Shown piece after piece: positions 53,633 through 63,486 of a DNA stretch of 64,000 nucleotides. Each line of letters begins with the position of its first letter. The first letter of the stretch is position 1. Where the stretch lies: contig NZ_CP063141.1 in NCBI RefSeq assembly GCF_014961315.1, positions 868,001 to 932,000 on the forward strand. The letters run 5' to 3'. This DNA comes from Thermoflavifilum sp. GTDB lineage: Bacteria; Bacteroidota; Bacteroidia; Chitinophagales; Chitinophagaceae. The notes beneath the pieces are model-generated. The model was given only the letters and a program-made list of their open reading frames with translations, was not told where the DNA came from and searched no databases. A program made the translations under genes and the position numbers.

Positions 53633-56089
53633 ATGAGCTGGCAAAGATTAGCAAGCTGGATATTGAAAAAAAGATTTATTCTCCTTACCCTGTTAGGCGT
53701 TCTCACATGCATCATGGCTTATTTTGCCGCTCATGTGCAACTCTCCTATGATTTCATTAAGTCTATTCCGCTGAATAATCCCAAGTACAAGCAATACCTC
53801 GCTTTCAAAAAAACTTTCGGTGAAGATGGCAACCTGATGGTTATCGGCTACCAGACCGACCATTTTTTTGATGCTTCATTTTTTCACGATTATCAACAGC
53901 TTGTCAAGCACATCCAACAGGTGCCCTATGTGGAAGATGTGCTGAGCATCCCCACAGCACTGAATTTAAAGAAAGTGGATAGCCCGAGGCGCCTACAACC
54001 CGTGCTCATCTTTCCCTCCGATTCTCTAAGCCAGCCTGTATTGGATAGTTTGAAAAAAGTATTCCTTTCATTGCCATTTTACAGAGGACTGCTATACAAT
54101 CCTGAGACGCATAGTTATCTGATGGCGGTGCATATCAACAAAGATATTCTCAACACATCCGGGCGGACCCGGGTCATTGATGCCATCCAGCAACTGGCCG
54201 ACGGATTCGGGCAAAAGCATCATCTCGTCTGTTACCTGAGCGGCATACCGTATATCCGCACCGTTATCACCAATAAGCTATCCCGGGAACTGCGTATTTT
54301 TTTGATTAGCTCGGTGGTGCTTACCGCCTTGATTTTGCTGTTGTTTTTCCGCTCCGTTTCAGCGGTATGGATGTCGATGACGGTGGTACTCATCGGCGTC
54401 GTCTGGTCGCTGGCAACCATTGTATTGCTGGGCTATAAACTCACCATTCTTACGGGATTAATACCCCCGCTTATCGTCGTGATCGGCATCCCGAACTGTG
54501 TATATTTTTTAAACAAGTACCACAGCGAATATGCCCGTCATCAAAACAAAGTAAAGGCGCTGGTACGGATGGTTCAGCGTATGGGCATCGTCACACTCTT
54601 TACCAATCTCACCGCCGCCATCGGTTTCGGTGTATTTTTCTTCACGCAGAGTGCCGTGTTGAAAGAATTCGGTGTGGTTGCCGGATTGAATATCCTCTGG
54701 CTATTCGTCATTTCGCTGATATTTTTACCCGCCATCCTCAGCTATTTACCTGAACCTCGTGAAAAGCAGGTAAACTATCTGGAAAGCCCGCTGCTGAACT
54801 GGTTGCTGAAAAGGCTGGAAATCCTGGTTTTTCACTATCGGCCCGTGGTATATGTGGGCACCGTGCTGGTGCTGGTGTTTGCCGTGATGGGCATGAGCCG
54901 CCTGAATAGTGTGGGCTATATCCTGGATGATGTGCCCCATCGCGACAGATTATATACCGATTTGAAATTTTTTGAACGCAATTTTAAAGGGGTAATGCCG
55001 CTGGAAATCCTCATCAATACGCATCATCCCAATGGTGCCCTATCGCTGGATCTGATGAATCGGATTGATGCATTCAGCCATTACATTGCCTCGCAACCCG
55101 ATTTTGCCCGACCCATGTCGTATGTGGAGGGAATCAAATTCGCCCGACAGGCCTACTATGGGGGTGATTCTCTGAGTTATGCACTACCCAATCAGTTCGA
55201 CCTGGTATTTCTGGCCCCTTACCTGCAACTGGGGCAATCAACGGCTCCTTCCGGCAATGGTTTTGAAAGGCTTTTACACGCCTTTGTGGATAGCAGCAAG
55301 CAAATCGTGCGGTTGAGCATCAACATTAAAGATGTGGGCACGCGTCGATTGCCCGTATTGTTGAACCAGCTTCAACAGAAAGCCGACTCCCTGTTTCCTT
55401 CTTCCCGTTATACCCTGACTTATACCGGGACCTCGGTGGTTTTTCTGGAAGGCTCTCGATACATTATCAATGGCCTGACGGATAGCATTTTACTGGCTTT
55501 TATCCTGATTCTGGCCTGTATGTTTTACCTGTTTCGTTCCTGGCAGGTAGTGGCTATTGCTTTTGTACCCAATATCATTCCGCTGGTTTTCACCGCCGGT
55601 GTCATGGGCTGGCTGGGCGTGCCTTTAAAACCTTCCACCGTACTGGTATTCAGTGTAGCGCTGGGTATTGCTATCGATGTCACGATCCGGTTTCTGGTGA
55701 ATTTCAAGCAGGAAATGCAACTGGTACGCTACCAGATGTCGGAGGCCGTGAAACGTACCATTCACGACACCGGCATCAGTATCGTTTACACCGGCTTGAT
55801 ATTGTTTGCTGGATTTATGATTTTTGGGTTTTCTGCATTCGGTGGTACGCAGGCGCTGGGGTTGTTGACTTCACTCACCCTGATTCTGGCCATGATCAGC
55901 AACCTCACCATATTGCCCGCCATGCTGCTCTGGCTGGAAAAATCCCTGAAACGAAAAGCGCGACGCCATCAGCTATGGCCTGCGGTGGATGAAGAAAAAG
56001 ATCTTTCCCTGGAAGAACTGGGCCTTTCAGATGAGCATCACGGCTCCCCATCCTCCGCAGTTGAAAAACATCCGCATACGAAAAACTAA
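53633..56089 (+). CDS. RND/MMPL superfamily exporter
   Basis: This 818-residue inner-membrane protein has about 12 transmembrane segments in two halves (first near 17-33, then 224-245 to 362-382, 425-445, and 622-760). Periplasmic loops follow TM1 and TM7. FGEDGNLMVIGYQTDHFF, LSGIPYIRTVITNKLSRELR and the second-half TGTSVVFLEGSRYIINGLTD are repeated features of the family. Relatives move lipids, hopanoids or drugs with the proton motive force. No partner fusion protein or outer-membrane gene is adjacent, so the substrate is unknown. Confidence 0.88.
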   Translation: MSWQRLASWILKKRFILLTLLGVLTCIMAYFAAHVQLSYDFIKSIPLNNPKYKQYLAFKKTFGEDGNLMVIGYQTDHFFDASFFHDYQQLVKHIQQVPYVEDVLSIPTALNLKKVDSPRRLQPVLIFPSDSLSQPVLDSLKKVFLSLPFYRGLLYNPETHSYLMAVHINKDILNTSGRTRVIDAIQQLADGFGQKHHLVCYLSGIPYIRTVITNKLSRELRIFLISSVVLTALILLLFFRSVSAVWMSMTVVLIGVVWSLATIVLLGYKLTILTGLIPPLIVVIGIPNCVYFLNKYHSEYARHQNKVKALVRMVQRMGIVTLFTNLTAAIGFGVFFFTQSAVLKEFGVVAGLNILWLFVISLIFLPAILSYLPEPREKQVNYLESPLLNWLLKRLEILVFHYRPVVYVGTVLVLVFAVMGMSRLNSVGYILDDVPHRDRLYTDLKFFERNFKGVMPLEILINTHHPNGALSLDLMNRIDAFSHYIASQPDFARPMSYVEGIKFARQAYYGGDSLSYALPNQFDLVFLAPYLQLGQSTAPSGNGFERLLHAFVDSSKQIVRLSINIKDVGTRRLPVLLNQLQQKADSLFPSSRYTLTYTGTSVVFLEGSRYIINGLTDSILLAFILILACMFYLFRSWQVVAIAFVPNIIPLVFTAGVMGWLGVPLKPSTVLVFSVALGIAIDVTIRFLVNFKQEMQLVRYQMSEAVKRTIHDTGISIVYTGLILFAGFMIFGFSAFGGTQALGLLTSLTLILAMISNLTILPAMLLWLEKSLKRKARRHQLWPAVDEEKDLSLEELGLSDEHHGSPSSAVEKHPHTKN

Positions 56090-56127
56090 AGCGTCGCGGC
56101 AGAGTTTTCTTACTTTTGCCAGAAACC

Positions 56128-57582
56128 ATGCTTTCGATGGAGTGGGAAGCCGTGATAGGACTGGAGTTGCACGTGCAACTGCTCACCGCAAGTAAATTGT
56201 TCAGTGCCGACCCTGCACATTTCACCACCGAACCGAATACCCATATCAGTGCCATCAGCCTGGCACATCCCGGTACCCTGCCGCGCCTGAATCGCAAAGC
56301 TATTGAGCAGGCGGTGAAACTGGGATTAGCCTGCCATGCACAGATTACCCGGATCAATTATTTCGACCGGAAAAACTATTTCTACCCTGATCTACCCCGG
56401 GGTTACCAGATTACCCAGCATCATACCCCCATCTGCAGGGGAGGATATCTGACTTTCTATTTGGAAAATAACGCCCAATTCATCAGCAAGCAAATCCGTA
56501 TCCACCACATGCATCTGGAAGAAGATGCAGGAAAATTGTTGCATTCAGCCCGGTGTTCATGGGTAGATTTTAACCGTGCGGGGGTGCCCCTCCTGGAAAT
56601 TGTTACTGAGCCCGAACTGCATTCCCCTGAAGAAGCCGCAGCCTGTCTCACGGCCCTCAGGAGGCTGGTGAGGTATTTAGGAGTAAGCGATGGCAATATG
56701 GAAGAAGGGAGCCTGCGTTGCGACGTGAACGTCTCGGTGCGACCGGCCGGAGCGCGCACGCTGGGCACCAAGGTGGAAATCAAGAACTTGAATTCCATTC
56801 GTTTTGTACGCCGGGCACTGGAATATGAGATCCATCGACAGATCAACGAGCTCAAACAGGGCATACCTGTAACACAACATACCCGGGGCTACGATGAACA
56901 AAACAACCTCACCTATCCTCAGCGGCAGAAGGAAATGGCCCATGACTATCGCTATTTCCCCGAACCCGATCTCGTTCCATTCGTGATCAGCGATGAGATG
57001 CTCGAAGCTATCCGACAACAGATGCCCCCCCTTCAGGAATCCCTTATGGATCACTATCAGCATCAGTTAGGACTGGGTTTCTCCGAGGCATGGCAACTCA
57101 CCGAAACCCCTGCCATCGTGCAATTTTTCACCGATACACTGCACCTGCTCTCCCCTCAGGCAGCCAGAACCGTAGCCAACTGGCTCCTGGGACCCATTCG
57201 GGCATACGTGCACAGCCATCATCTCCCGGAACCAGTCGGTAAGCTCACGCCCGCTCAAATGGCCGAACTCATCCAGCTCATCGAACACGGAACCATCAGC
57301 TTCACCGCAGCAGCCCAGCAATTGCTTCCTACCCTCCTGGAAGGAAGCTCAGCCAGTCCTGCCCAGCTTATCACCCGACTCGGACTGCATGAACGGCCCG
57401 ATACCCGGGAAATAGAAGCCTGTGTGGATGAAATCCTCCTATCCATGCCCGATAAAATCAAACAATACCGTTCTGGTAAAAAGGGATTATTGAGCTTTTT
57501 TGTTGGGGAAGTCATGAAAAAAACCCGCGGGAAAGCTAACCCTCAACTCATTCATGAACTCATCAGGGAAAGACTAAAATAA
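56128..57582 (+). CDS. gatB: aspartyl/glutamyl-tRNA(Asn/Gln) amidotransferase subunit B
   Basis: The protein is 484 residues from the ATG at 56128; the TTG at 56116 only adds four residues. GatB marks are AVIGLELHVQLLTASKLFSA, NYFDRKNYFYPDLPRGYQITQ, LEEDAGKLLHSARCSWVDFNRAGVPLLEIVTEPE, EGSLRCDVNVSVR, KVEIKNLNSIRFVRRALEYE and the C-terminal GatB/Yqey domain ending KTRGKANPQLIHELIRERL. With GatA and GatC it amidates mischarged tRNA. It is a single gene here. Confidence 0.97.
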   Translation: MLSMEWEAVIGLELHVQLLTASKLFSADPAHFTTEPNTHISAISLAHPGTLPRLNRKAIEQAVKLGLACHAQITRINYFDRKNYFYPDLPRGYQITQHHTPICRGGYLTFYLENNAQFISKQIRIHHMHLEEDAGKLLHSARCSWVDFNRAGVPLLEIVTEPELHSPEEAAACLTALRRLVRYLGVSDGNMEEGSLRCDVNVSVRPAGARTLGTKVEIKNLNSIRFVRRALEYEIHRQINELKQGIPVTQHTRGYDEQNNLTYPQRQKEMAHDYRYFPEPDLVPFVISDEMLEAIRQQMPPLQESLMDHYQHQLGLGFSEAWQLTETPAIVQFFTDTLHLLSPQAARTVANWLLGPIRAYVHSHHLPEPVGKLTPAQMAELIQLIEHGTISFTAAAQQLLPTLLEGSSASPAQLITRLGLHERPDTREIEACVDEILLSMPDKIKQYRSGKKGLLSFFVGEVMKKTRGKANPQLIHELIRERLK

Positions 57583-57586
57583 AAAT

Positions 57587-57608
57587 GGAGCTGTTAGACA
57601 ACAGCTCC
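57587..57608. terminator. hairpin after gatB
   Basis: GGAGCTGTT (57587-57595) and AACAGCTCC (57600-57608) form a 9-bp stem with an AGAC loop, 5 nt after the gatB stop codon. No T tract follows on the plus strand, so it may block or slow RNA polymerase or protect the mRNA end. The rest of the gap to 57828 holds no credible gene. Confidence 0.55.
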
Positions 57609-57828
57609 CTGCATAATAAGTTAACCATATCCTATGAAAAACCATTTCAAAGGTACGTTCCTGGAGGCCTACGAGGCAAGGCATATTTGGCGAACGCATC
57701 ATTCAAGTTGGGGAATGCGTGAATTCTTCCGGTAAGCGTGTGGGCTATCCCAGTTAAATGTTAAAATCATCGGTGAACATGCCGAATCAACGGGTGAATG
57801 GATAATTTGCAGGGCATAAATCATTGCC

Positions 57829-58989
57829 ATGATGCAGAATTCCGTTTTTACCTGGTTTAGAAGTCGATGGATATCCTTGATGCTGGGCCTGGGTTTGCTG
57901 GCTGCCTGTCATCAACATCCCGCTCCGAAAACATATACCCTCACCCTTCAACTCAGCCATCTTCCCAGCCAGGGAATGATTTATTTAGACGCTCTGGAAA
58001 TCAACGATGTAAAGACGATCGACACCTTCAGCCTTTCTACGGCTACCTCCTATCCAACCTTCACCGGAACGATACCTGAAGAAGGGCTTTACCGGCTGCG
58101 TTTCCCCGATAACCAGCTTCTATTCCTGGTCATATCGGGTGGTCATATTACCATTATGGGGGATTATCATCAGCTCAGCGAGGTCCATATTTCGGGATCA
58201 GAGGCGTCATCAACCCTTCAGGCGTTTTTACATCATGTATATGAGGAAAACCAATGGTTGAGCCATGCGCAACGGGCTTATGATAGCCTGAGAAAAGCAG
58301 GTTCATGGCCCGATAGTGTGCTTGCTGAAAAATCAACATCTATTTCGCAACGCCAGCAAGCACTCGAAAACTATATCCTCCACTTTGCAGATACAACTGC
58401 CAGTCCGGCCTGTGCCGTCTTCGCCCTGAGCATGCTGCAAAACCAGAACGAATTGCTGGATGCCAAATCCGTTGTGGATCGACTGCTTACCCGGTTTCCA
58501 CATCATCGGCTGGTGAAAGACCTGGTGGCGGCTTATCAGCTGGTAACGGCACAAGCTCAGGGTGCTCCTCTATCCATAGGTTCCACCGCACCGGATATCA
58601 GTCTGCCCGACACCGCCGGACATATCCTTTCGCTGCATAACTTCCGCGGAAAATATGTACTGGTCGACTTCTGGGCTTCGTGGTGCGCGCCCTGCCGTCA
58701 GGAAAATCCCTACGTCGTGGCCGCTTATCAGCAATTCAAGAATAAAAATTTCACGGTGTTCAGCGTGTCGCTCGACAGCAAAAAAGATAACTGGCTGAAA
58801 GCCATTCGAGAAGATCACCTCGACTGGAATCATGTCAGTGATTTGAAGGGCTGGAATTCATCGGCTGCCGATCTATATCATGTGGAAGCCATTCCGGCGA
58901 ATTTCCTGCTCGACCCACAGGGGAAAATCATTGCCGAAAACCTCATCGGCCCGGCGCTGGAAGATACCCTGAAGAAGATTTTGCAGTAA
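57829..58989 (+). CDS. TlpA-like thiol-disulfide oxidoreductase lipoprotein with DUF4369-like N-terminus
   Basis: This 386-residue protein has a lipoprotein signal ending LGLLAACHQHP. A beta-rich N-terminal DUF4369-like domain (about 30-125) is followed by a helical linker and a thioredoxin-fold domain from about residue 250: APDISLPDTAGHILSLHNFRGKYVLVDFWASWCAPC with the CAPC active site, then FTVFSVSLDSKKDNWLKAI and the cis-Pro region VEAIPANFLLDPQGKII. It probably works as a periplasmic disulfide reductant. It is convergent with the FG-GAP gene and ends at the repeat island. Confidence 0.9.
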   Translation: MMQNSVFTWFRSRWISLMLGLGLLAACHQHPAPKTYTLTLQLSHLPSQGMIYLDALEINDVKTIDTFSLSTATSYPTFTGTIPEEGLYRLRFPDNQLLFLVISGGHITIMGDYHQLSEVHISGSEASSTLQAFLHHVYEENQWLSHAQRAYDSLRKAGSWPDSVLAEKSTSISQRQQALENYILHFADTTASPACAVFALSMLQNQNELLDAKSVVDRLLTRFPHHRLVKDLVAAYQLVTAQAQGAPLSIGSTAPDISLPDTAGHILSLHNFRGKYVLVDFWASWCAPCRQENPYVVAAYQQFKNKNFTVFSVSLDSKKDNWLKAIREDHLDWNHVSDLKGWNSSAADLYHVEAIPANFLLDPQGKIIAENLIGPALEDTLKKILQ

Positions 58990-59415
58990 AACCATCCTCA
59001 CCCTGTGCTCGAAATGTCGGGGCTATTTGGCAGTCTGCTACCTGCCGGCAGGCAGGGATCTCCCCCAAATATTGCCGTCATTCCGAGCCTGCGAGGAATC
59101 CGCCGAGTAATATGCACACTGTTCAGGAGATCCCTCTCTGCGTTCGGGATTCGGACGACGAATAAACATTCCTTCTTTCCCTCTCCTTTCGAAGGAGAGG
59201 GACACAGGGTGAGGATGCATTCAGAATGACGTCCTTTATCACATGTCCCTATCCTGAGCGTAGCGAGGCCTGCCTGCCGGCAGGCAGGGATCTGCTGAAT
59301 AGTGTGCACATAACCCAGGAGATTCCTCGCAGGCTCGGAATGACGGCATCCAAATTATCGTCCGAATCCCTCCCCCGGCTGAGCCGGGGTCGGAATGACG
59401 GTGCTATTCGGCAGC
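58990..59415. repeat. composite palindromic repeat, island 2
   Basis: Between two convergent genes lie the same modules as at 37021-38345: the 13-mer GAGTAATATGCAC (59105-59117), CCTGCCGGCAGG at 59041-59052 and 59273-59284, the CCCTCTCCTTTCGAAGGAGAG hairpin with CAGGGTGAGGATGCATTC (near 59180), GTCATTCCGAGCCTGCGAGG and its inverted form CCTCGCAGGCTCGGAATGAC, and a CCCCGGCTGAGCCGGGG hairpin. No gene is credible in this 426-bp stretch. Confidence 0.8.
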
Positions 59416-59421
59416 CTCCGC

Positions 59422-62400
59422 TCATCGGAAAGGCGCCGTCAGCGTGCGTGTCTGACCCCGGATATTCAACATATCGATCCGGTTTACCATGCTATCCACC
59501 AGCAGGGCATGGGGAGAGGCCGAGAGAAAAGCCCCCTGCCAGAATACCTCCGCCCGGCGCGACCGGCCATTTTTCAGGTATTCGATCGCCGCAAACTCAT
59601 CGGGCTTCAGGGGAACGAGCCGGAAAGGCAACCGCGGCTGGAATAAGAGCAACGGACCATTATTCTGGGTCACAGCCAGTCCCGGCCGGCCCTGTCCCAG
59701 ATCAATCCAGGTCATGGCCTTAGCATCGCCGGGCACATAAAACCCACTCTGCAGCATGGTTAACGAACGGAAATGGCCCTTTCCATCACCCAGCAATACC
59801 AGTCCATTCAGGGCATCGTAACGACCGGTATTCGGATCCGGACCATAGTCATTGCCACAGAGGGCCAGGTCCAGGTTTCCATCGCCATTAAAATCGCCGG
59901 CCACCATGCCATAAACAGGCGCCACCTGTGCCTCTACGGGCAGGGGATGCATCGCAAAGCGGCCATTACCCATGTTTTCAAGGTAAACCGAATGAAACTG
60001 GTTGGCTTCCAGCACCAGAGCTTTTTTCAGCTGGTCGGGCGTGAGGATATCGCGAATGGTCGCAAGGCCAAACCCTCGATAGGAAGGAAATTTCCGCCTT
60101 AATCCCGGAATTTGCCGGATGAGATCATCCCGGCCTTCCGTGGGATATTCTTTTTTCTTGCCGGTGGAATCGGGCAAATACATCGTGGGTATGGCATCGT
60201 AGGTGCCGTTCCCATCAAAATCGCCCGCATATACATGCATGGGGAACGCATGGCTGGCCCGATAATAGGCGTTTTCGCCCAGATTACCCACGATATAATC
60301 CATGCGCCCGTCGTTGTTGAAGTCGCCCGCCACAATGCTGTTCCACCAGCCCAGCTCATGCTGCAGACCGGTTTGTGCCGTCACGTCGCGGAAACGACCA
60401 TGATCGTTTTCCAGGAAAGTGATGGGCATCCATTCGCCTACCAGGATCAGGTCGGGCCAGCCGTCGTTATTGAAATCCGTCCAGATAGCGGCACTCACCA
60501 TGCCGATATGCTTCAGCATGGGGGCCACCCGATCGGTGACGTCCCGGAAGCGGGGATGCCCCGGCGTACTTTCGTTTTCAAAAATATAACTCGACACAGG
60601 CTCGGGCCAGCGACCCGGCTCCACACGACCGCCAACAAACAAATCGGGCTTACCGTCGCGATTAAAATCGGCGGCGATGACACACGACTTGCTGGTGGTG
60701 TTCGCAGGAATCGCTGCCGTGTCGAGCTGAAACCGGCCATGCCCCAGGTTGCGATAAAACTGATCCTGATAGGCCGATGAGCCGGCCGGCTGTTCCACAC
60801 TGCCGGAAGCCAGATAGAGGTCGGGCTTGCCGTCGCCATCCACATCCAGTAGCAATAAGCCGCGGGTTTCCGACTGGCGATTGTATGCCTGCGTAAAATG
60901 GAGAAAATCGTCTTGCTCAAAATGGCCGGGCCGGGTTTGCAGCAGCACCGTAGGCGTTAGGCCGGTTGAGCCTCCCAGCAACAGGTCTTCCAGCCCATTC
61001 CCGTCGATATCGCCCACGGCAAGGCCGGGGCCATATTGAGAAAGCTTGTGGGGAAGCAGTTTCTGCAGGAAAAAGTCATTAAAATCAGGATCATGGTTCA
61101 CATAATGAATGTTTGCCCGGGTGGTGATCTGCGTAAACAGGGCCGTGGCATCCACAACGGGATGATGGTACCACACATGCAGGGCCTGGGTGTCTTTTGC
61201 CAGCGTATGATCGGGTAAGGCGTCGAAAGGCATGCCCATCCGCGGATAATGGGCATCGTGGATGTTCAGGGTCAATAGCCGGTCGGCCTGAATATGGGTA
61301 AGCTTCTGGTATGCTCCATCGGGCCAGAGCACCACCAGCGAATCGACCACGGTGTTTTTTCCCAATCCAAAATGTTCGATGGGATCGACACTCGACAGAT
61401 AGCCCCGCACCGGCTGGTGATAGCGCATCTGCATCTGCCCGCCGGCATACAGCCATAGCGTGGTGCCTATGGCATCGCGGTTCAGCGAATCGCCTATCAA
61501 TCTCACCCGGAGAAAATGAGCCCGGATATGATGCGCATCGTTGAGGGTGTTTTCAAATACAAAGGCTGGCTGGTTGATATTGTTCACCACATAATCCAGG
61601 TCCCCATCATTATCCAGGTCCACATACACACCTCCATTGGAAAACGATGGGATATCCATTCCCCATTCGCGCGTCACATCTTTGAAGTGCAGGTTGCCCA
61701 TGTTTTCAAAGGCATAGTTGGGTATCCGGATGCTGGGAATATGGCTCAGGATATCCTGTTTCGACACCAGGTTGGTGGCCATTTGCTGATAGGTGATGAA
61801 ATCATGATCGGTCACATCCTTCGGGTAGCCGTTGGTGACGATGAGGTCGAGTCGGCCGTCGTTGTTAAAATCGGCCAGGCTGGGCGTCCAGCTCCAGTCG
61901 GTTTCGGCCACGCCGGCCAGGTAGGCCACATCGCTGAATACGGGATGATGCACGCTGTCGCCTTCACCCACGGTAGGGCCCTGGTTGATCTGCAACACAT
62001 TGCGGCCGAATTGCATCACATAGCCATAAGCAATCATGTTCAGGAAGTTCAGGTAGTTTTCGGCCGGCATATTTTTTTTCTTCCGTTCATTATCGGCAGC
62101 GGCCATATCCACGCTCACCAGGTCGGGCAGCCCGTCGTTGTTGATATCGCCCACATCACTGCCCATGGCCGACTGGGCGGTATGACGGAAATATTGTTTG
62201 ATGGCATTCGTAAAGGTGCCATCGTGGTTGTTGATATACAGCAGGTCGTTGGTGAGGAAATCGTTATCTACATAGATATCGGGCCAGCCGTCGTTGTTGA
62301 AATCGGCGATATCTACGGAGAGGCCATAGCCGTCGTCATGAATGCCGGCCTGTGCCGATACATCGGTAAATACGGGATGATGCAGGGAGTCGTTCCAGTC

Positions 62401-63072
62401 GTTGCGGAAAAGTTTATCGGAATTGGTATTCCTGAATTGGTCCAGGGGTCCGTAAAAGGCGCTGTTGTTTCGCCCGGCGGGCGTGGTTTCCACCAGGTAC
62501 ATGTCTAAATCCCCGTCGTGATCATAATCAAAAAAAGCCGCCATCACAGAATGACCCGTATCGTCGAGCCCATAAGCATGGGCTTCTTCCTTGAAGACGG
62601 GAACCCCGTTTTTATCGAGACCCTGATTAATGAACAGCATGTTGCGACGCTTATCGGGGTCTTTGCTGATGGTGGCACATACGTAAATATCGGGCCAGCC
62701 GTCGTTGTTGATATCCACCACCGTGGCTCCGTTGCACCAGCGGCCCATGCCCCGCACGCCGGCCTCATCGGTCACATCCTGAAAATGCAGGTTCCCTTTA
62801 TTCAGGTACAGCCGGTTGCCCGTGAGGCTGCCGGTGAAATACAGATCGGGCAAGCCATCCCGATTAAAATCGCCTACGGCCACCCCACCGCCGTTGTAAA
62901 GAAACTCCAGGTCGATGGGATTGATGGAATCGTTTTCCTGAATCTGGTTGTTGAAATCAATGCCTGTTCGTGAAGCCGGAAGAAGGCGAAACAAGGTAGG
63001 ATGTGCATGTCTGCAACCTAAACTCCAGGCCATGCCTGCCAGCAAGCAGGCCACCCATAGCCGCTGGTTCAT
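59422..63072 (-). CDS. FG-GAP/VCBS-repeat lipoprotein with ASPIC/UnbV domain
   Basis: This very long lipoprotein has 1216 residues from the ATG at 63072 and a signal ending AGMAWSLGCRHAHP. More than ten FG-GAP or VCBS blades with calcium-type loops (DFNRDGLPDLYFTG, DINNDGWPDIYV, DYDHDGDLDMYLVE, DFNGDGNLDLALCG) surround an ASPIC/UnbV domain near residue 540 (LRVRLIGDSLNRDAIGTTLW, GYLSSVDPIEHFGLG). It should form two beta-propellers at the cell surface. Its ligand is unknown; in Bacteroidota similar genes often accompany SusC/SusD sets, but none is adjacent here. Confidence 0.9.
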   Translation of the reverse strand: MNQRLWVACLLAGMAWSLGCRHAHPTLFRLLPASRTGIDFNNQIQENDSINPIDLEFLYNGGGVAVGDFNRDGLPDLYFTGSLTGNRLYLNKGNLHFQDVTDEAGVRGMGRWCNGATVVDINNDGWPDIYVCATISKDPDKRRNMLFINQGLDKNGVPVFKEEAHAYGLDDTGHSVMAAFFDYDHDGDLDMYLVETTPAGRNNSAFYGPLDQFRNTNSDKLFRNDWNDSLHHPVFTDVSAQAGIHDDGYGLSVDIADFNNDGWPDIYVDNDFLTNDLLYINNHDGTFTNAIKQYFRHTAQSAMGSDVGDINNDGLPDLVSVDMAAADNERKKKNMPAENYLNFLNMIAYGYVMQFGRNVLQINQGPTVGEGDSVHHPVFSDVAYLAGVAETDWSWTPSLADFNNDGRLDLIVTNGYPKDVTDHDFITYQQMATNLVSKQDILSHIPSIRIPNYAFENMGNLHFKDVTREWGMDIPSFSNGGVYVDLDNDGDLDYVVNNINQPAFVFENTLNDAHHIRAHFLRVRLIGDSLNRDAIGTTLWLYAGGQMQMRYHQPVRGYLSSVDPIEHFGLGKNTVVDSLVVLWPDGAYQKLTHIQADRLLTLNIHDAHYPRMGMPFDALPDHTLAKDTQALHVWYHHPVVDATALFTQITTRANIHYVNHDPDFNDFFLQKLLPHKLSQYGPGLAVGDIDGNGLEDLLLGGSTGLTPTVLLQTRPGHFEQDDFLHFTQAYNRQSETRGLLLLDVDGDGKPDLYLASGSVEQPAGSSAYQDQFYRNLGHGRFQLDTAAIPANTTSKSCVIAADFNRDGKPDLFVGGRVEPGRWPEPVSSYIFENESTPGHPRFRDVTDRVAPMLKHIGMVSAAIWTDFNNDGWPDLILVGEWMPITFLENDHGRFRDVTAQTGLQHELGWWNSIVAGDFNNDGRMDYIVGNLGENAYYRASHAFPMHVYAGDFDGNGTYDAIPTMYLPDSTGKKKEYPTEGRDDLIRQIPGLRRKFPSYRGFGLATIRDILTPDQLKKALVLEANQFHSVYLENMGNGRFAMHPLPVEAQVAPVYGMVAGDFNGDGNLDLALCGNDYGPDPNTGRYDALNGLVLLGDGKGHFRSLTMLQSGFYVPGDAKAMTWIDLGQGRPGLAVTQNNGPLLLFQPRLPFRLVPLKPDEFAAIEYLKNGRSRRAEVFWQGAFLSASPHALLVDSMVNRIDMLNIRGQTRTLTAPFR

Positions 63073-63486
63073 GGGTAAAATTTCCGTCCAAAATACAAAA
63101 ATCACGTGTCCAGCCCATGTGCATCCTGTTTATTTTTCAGCAATTTGCGGAAACAGGCCTGAAGTAATCCATGAACATCAATCAAATATGCAAAACCCCG
63201 TGTACCGGGAAACCCTTTGTAAATAAGGATTTCCACCCCTGATATCACGCAAATTTGTGTAATTCACACACTTTCGATATATTAAACTTTTTATATTGTA
63301 AAAAAATTTACATAGAAAATTGTTGTATTTCTCAAAAAAACTTTTTTATTTTGTTCCCACATCTGGAAAACGAGGGGTAGAAAGGGTGCGCATGCAGATG
63401 GAAGTTAAGGATAAAATGAGCGGATAGAGAAAACCAGATCTCTATTTGTTGCGTATTTTATTGTTGCCTATAAAAACCAATATCCT
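63073..63486. other. AT-rich divergent intergenic region with two dyads
   Basis: This 414-bp region holds the start regions of the two divergent genes and no credible gene. Dyads are TGTGT-AATTC-ACACA (63256-63270) and TGTAAA-AAAA-TTTACA (63297-63312). They resemble general CRP/FNR-type sites in shape only. Confidence 0.35.

Noticed and set aside
59005..59723. small ORFs in repeat island 2 with NSVHIT-like translations
   Set aside because: They are translations of the palindromic repeat modules and appear in several frames and on both strands.
61516..62508. 330-codon open frame on the plus strand
   Set aside because: It is antisense to the FG-GAP repeats. The repetitive Val/Ile/His/Gly content mirrors the reverse complement of the calcium-loop repeats.
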